Origin: an uncultured Rhodobacter sp.
GTDB taxonomy: Bacteria; Pseudomonadota; Alphaproteobacteria; Rhodobacterales; Rhodobacteraceae
DNA length: 7,544 nucleotides
Reading direction: 5' to 3'
NCBI GenBank assembly: GCA_937901435.1
Contig: CALGTJ010000836.1
Location: 1-7,544 of the forward strand
A program made the position numbers and the translations under genes. Below, piece after piece: positions 6,093 to 7,544 of the stretch; the stretch's first letter is position 1, and each line of letters opens with the position of its first letter. Under the pieces are notes generated by a model that ran no database searches, was not told the origin of the DNA, and worked only from the letters and a program-made list of their open reading frames with translations.

Positions 6093-6740
6093 ATGGAAAG
6101 CCGCCGCGCAGCGAAAATTGCAGAGAGCCTGGAACAGTCCGTCTTCAATGGCGACTACCGGGACGGAGAGCGGCTGGATGAGGTCAGGCTGGCAGAGCAT
6201 TTTTCGGTGTCGCGCACGCCGGTGCGCGAGGCTTTGCAACTGCTTGTCGCCTCTGGGATGGCAGAGCAGATCCCGCGGCGTGGGGTGTTTGTGCGCCAAC
6301 CCGGTCCGGTCGAGCTGATGGAGATGTTCGAAACCATGGCAGAAATAGAGGCGGCTTGCGGTCGCCTCGCCGCCACGCGGATTTCCGAAGAGGATCTGGC
6401 GCGTCTGTTGCAGGCCAACGCCAAATGTGCGCAGGCCATTATGGCACAGGACCATGCCGCCTATTATGCGGAAAACGAGGTTTTTCACCAGATCATCTAT
6501 CGGGGGGCCACCAACAGCTATCTGGAAAAGCAGGCGCTGCGGCTGCAAAATCGTTTGAAACCCTTTCGCAAGATACAATTAAGGTTTCGCGGGCGCATGG
6601 CGCAATCCATGGCCGAACACGAGGCGATTGTCGTGGCGTTGCAAGAGGCGAACGCCGAGCGCGCCTCTGCCGCGCTTCGGTCGCATGTGGCGGTACAAGG
6701 CGAGAAATTTCAACAACTTATCGCCAGTTTGAAGACCTGA
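6093..6740 (+). CDS. matR: GntR-family (FCD subfamily) transcriptional regulator of the malonate operon
   Basis: A 215-residue DNA-binding protein with an N-terminal winged helix-turn-helix (about residues 5-70) that includes LDEVRLAEHFSVSRTPVREA at 28-47 and the wing PRRGVFVR at 61-68. The rest is an all-helical FCD ligand-binding domain (about 75-210). Candidate metal or ligand residues are Asn128 and His132 in NEVFH, His176 in MAEHEAIV and His198 in LRSHV, with Asn at the position often held by Asp. It is transcribed away from matP, as expected for the local regulator, and resembles MatR/GtrA in role and position. The symbol is assigned by that analogy. ATG at 6093 is the only sensible start, because an in-frame stop lies at 6081-6083. 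No good Shine-Dalgarno precedes it, which suggests weak translation. Its last seven codons form the first unit of a 21-bp repeat array. Confidence 0.9.
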   Translation: MESRRAAKIAESLEQSVFNGDYRDGERLDEVRLAEHFSVSRTPVREALQLLVASGMAEQIPRRGVFVRQPGPVELMEMFETMAEIEAACGRLAATRISEEDLARLLQANAKCAQAIMAQDHAAYYAENEVFHQIIYRGATNSYLEKQALRLQNRLKPFRKIQLRFRGRMAQSMAEHEAIVVALQEANAERASAALRSHVAVQGEKFQQLIASLKT

Positions 6741-6824
6741 TATGTCAGTTTGAATTGGTGATATGCCAGTTTGTTAAACTAATATGCTAGTTGCATTGGA
6801 TGATATGTTAGTCCGCTAGTGACG
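6720..6824 (+). repeat. Five-unit degenerate 21-bp tandem array spanning the 3' end of the regulator gene
   Basis: Units start at 6720, 6741, 6762, 6783 and 6804, exactly 21 bp apart with no indels. The conserved part of units 2-5 is TATG(C/T)(C/T)AGT, with TTG following in the less decayed copies. Unit 1 lies inside the coding sequence and reads IASLKT-stop. Read in the same frame, the next units give YVSLNW-stop, YASLLN-stop, YASCIG-stop, and then YVSPLVT without a stop. The simplest reading is tandem duplication of the last seven codons plus stop, followed by drift. The region is more AT-rich than its surroundings. Unit 3 also contains a small perfect inverted repeat, AGTTT-GTT-AAACT (6768-6780). 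There are no unique spacers, so it is not a CRISPR. Confidence 0.8.
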
Positions 6825-6836
6825 GTACACCGCTGA

Positions 6837-6859
6837 ATCGTGACTTCGCCGGTCATGAT
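6837..6859. terminator. Weak inverted repeat between the convergent regulator and peptidase genes
   Basis: The arms ATCGTGAC (6837-6844) and GTCATGAT (6852-6859) pair over 8 bp with one G-T wobble around a 7-nt loop. It is the best hairpin I see between the array and the peptidase stop at 6873-6875. No T-run follows on either strand, so it is at most a poor or factor-assisted bidirectional terminator. Confidence 0.3.
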
Positions 6860-6872
6860 CCTTACTGAAGGG

Positions 6873-7544
6873 TTAAGGCGTGGCGCGTGGCGGTGCTTTG
6901 GTGCCGATGTCCCAGAACAGCCCGGCCATGACCTGCATCGCCTCGCGGCAGACGGGTTTCAACACATGTTCATCCGGGGCGTGCTGGTTGCAGCCAAGAT
7001 AGCTGTGCGGAATCCAGATGGTTGGCAGGCCAAGAATGTCGGCAAAACAATCATTTGGCAGGGATCCGGCGAGATTGGGCAGGACGTGGGGGGCTTTGCC
7101 CGTCGTCAGATGCAGCGAGGCGCGTACATAAGTGACCCAAGGGTGGCTTGGGTTTAGCCGTGTGGCGGCGAAGATGCCTTTTTCCGTTGGGACGATCTGG
7201 ACCTTGTCAAAGCCATGGGCATCCAGATGCTCTCGCAGGGCGGGTAGGACGCGCGCGGCATCGGTGCCGACCACATAGCGCAGCTGACAGGTGGCGCGCG
7301 CCATGGGTGAGATCGCGTTAACGGGGGCCTCGGGCACGCCGGATGTCATGGCGAGAATGGCAAAGCTGTTCCAGCCATAGACGCGCTCTGTGGGCAAAAG
7401 GCTTTCCTCGCCCCACTCCACATCGACTTTAGGATCTTCCCCGGAGGGCATGGGCAGGGCGCGCAAGACCTCGCGCACCTCTTCGGTCAGGCTGGTGGGA
7501 CGCCATTCGGGGATCTGGATTTGCCCGCGAGCATCGGTGATGCT
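6873..7544 (-). CDS. M20-family metallopeptidase/amidohydrolase, C-terminal 223 residues (5' end outside the window)
   Basis: The frame is open from the right edge to a TAA at 6873-6875. A GTG at 7478 could initiate, but the 22 codons upstream ([14 protein letters not shown] onward) also read as M20 protein, so the start lies beyond the window. The visible part covers the end of the lid/dimerisation domain ([20 protein letters not shown]) and the C-terminal catalytic segment, including [20 protein letters not shown] and [11 protein letters not shown], where the His of QHAPDEH is the likely metal ligand. The N-terminal metal-binding His/Asp and catalytic Glu are out of view. M20 enzymes of this type hydrolyse dipeptides, N-acyl amino acids or similar amides; the substrate cannot be told here. 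It converges on the regulator and probably belongs to a different unit from the malonate operon. Confidence 0.85.
   Translation of the reverse strand, partial: SITDARGQIQIPEWRPTSLTEEVREVLRALPMPSGEDPKVDVEWGEESLLPTERVYGWNSFAILAMTSGVPEAPVNAISPMARATCQLRYVVGTDAARVLPALREHLDAHGFDKVQIVPTEKGIFAATRLNPSHPWVTYVRASLHLTTGKAPHVLPNLAGSLPNDCFADILGLPTIWIPHSYLGCNQHAPDEHVLKPVCREAMQVMAGLFWDIGTKAPPRATP

Noticed and set aside
6009..6578. 189-codon minus-strand ORF opposite the regulator and reaching into the promoter region
   Set aside because: It is antisense to the intact GntR gene and would cross the operator. The translation shows no domain and reads as a shadow.
6356..6790. Alternative-frame protein ending in the heptapeptide-like run DLICQFELVICQFVKLIC
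   Set aside because: It overlaps the regulator gene in a different frame. The repeat is explained by the 21-bp DNA period, and no start signal or domain supports translation.
6720..6824. CRISPR array or plasmid-type iteron origin
   Set aside because: The units are contiguous, with no unique spacers and no cas genes. No replication initiator or AT-rich origin context is present, and one unit is coding.
6837..6859. Strong rho-independent terminator between the convergent genes
   Set aside because: The stem is modest in GC and no T-run follows on either strand, so it is listed only as a weak inverted repeat.

Overview
The window is about 60% GC, densely packed and mostly coding. Gene content, codon use and protein similarity recalled from memory suggest an alphaproteobacterium, most likely of the Rhodobacterales/Roseobacter group, though no marker gene fixes the genus. 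Nearly all of it is one malonate uptake and catabolism locus.

Layout. (1) At 1-146 is the end of a small plus-strand gene for a coiled-coil-like protein. (2) From 5949 down to 235 a five-gene minus-strand operon runs in the order matP-matQ-matM-matA-matB: a TRAP solute-binding protein, small and large TRAP permeases, malonyl-CoA decarboxylase and malonyl-CoA synthetase. The junctions are tight: TGATG between Q and M, ATGA between M and A, 9 nt between A and B. The exception is a 95-nt P-Q gap that holds a strong hairpin and a short tandem repeat. (3) A divergent FCD-type GntR regulator lies at 6093-6740. The 143-bp divergent promoter region contains the perfect palindrome TTGTATACAA, which resembles the reported MatR site. 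(4) The regulator's 3' end runs into a degenerate array of five 21-bp units, in which copies of its last codons and stop recur in frame. (5) A convergent M20-family peptidase runs off the right edge (6873-7544).

How it works together. MatP should capture malonate (or a close dicarboxylate) in the periplasm, and MatQM should import it using an ion gradient. MatB then activates it to malonyl-CoA with ATP and CoA, and MatA decarboxylates that to acetyl-CoA. The regulator probably senses malonate or a derivative and controls both divergent promoters. This matches the matPQMAB arrangement known from Sinorhizobium meliloti, so the pathway itself is not new. The less expected parts are non-coding: the 21-bp array, 21-bp-spaced TTGYAT boxes in the promoter region, a repeated gene-end segment behind matB, the P-Q attenuator-like element, and a possible leader ORF coupled to matP.
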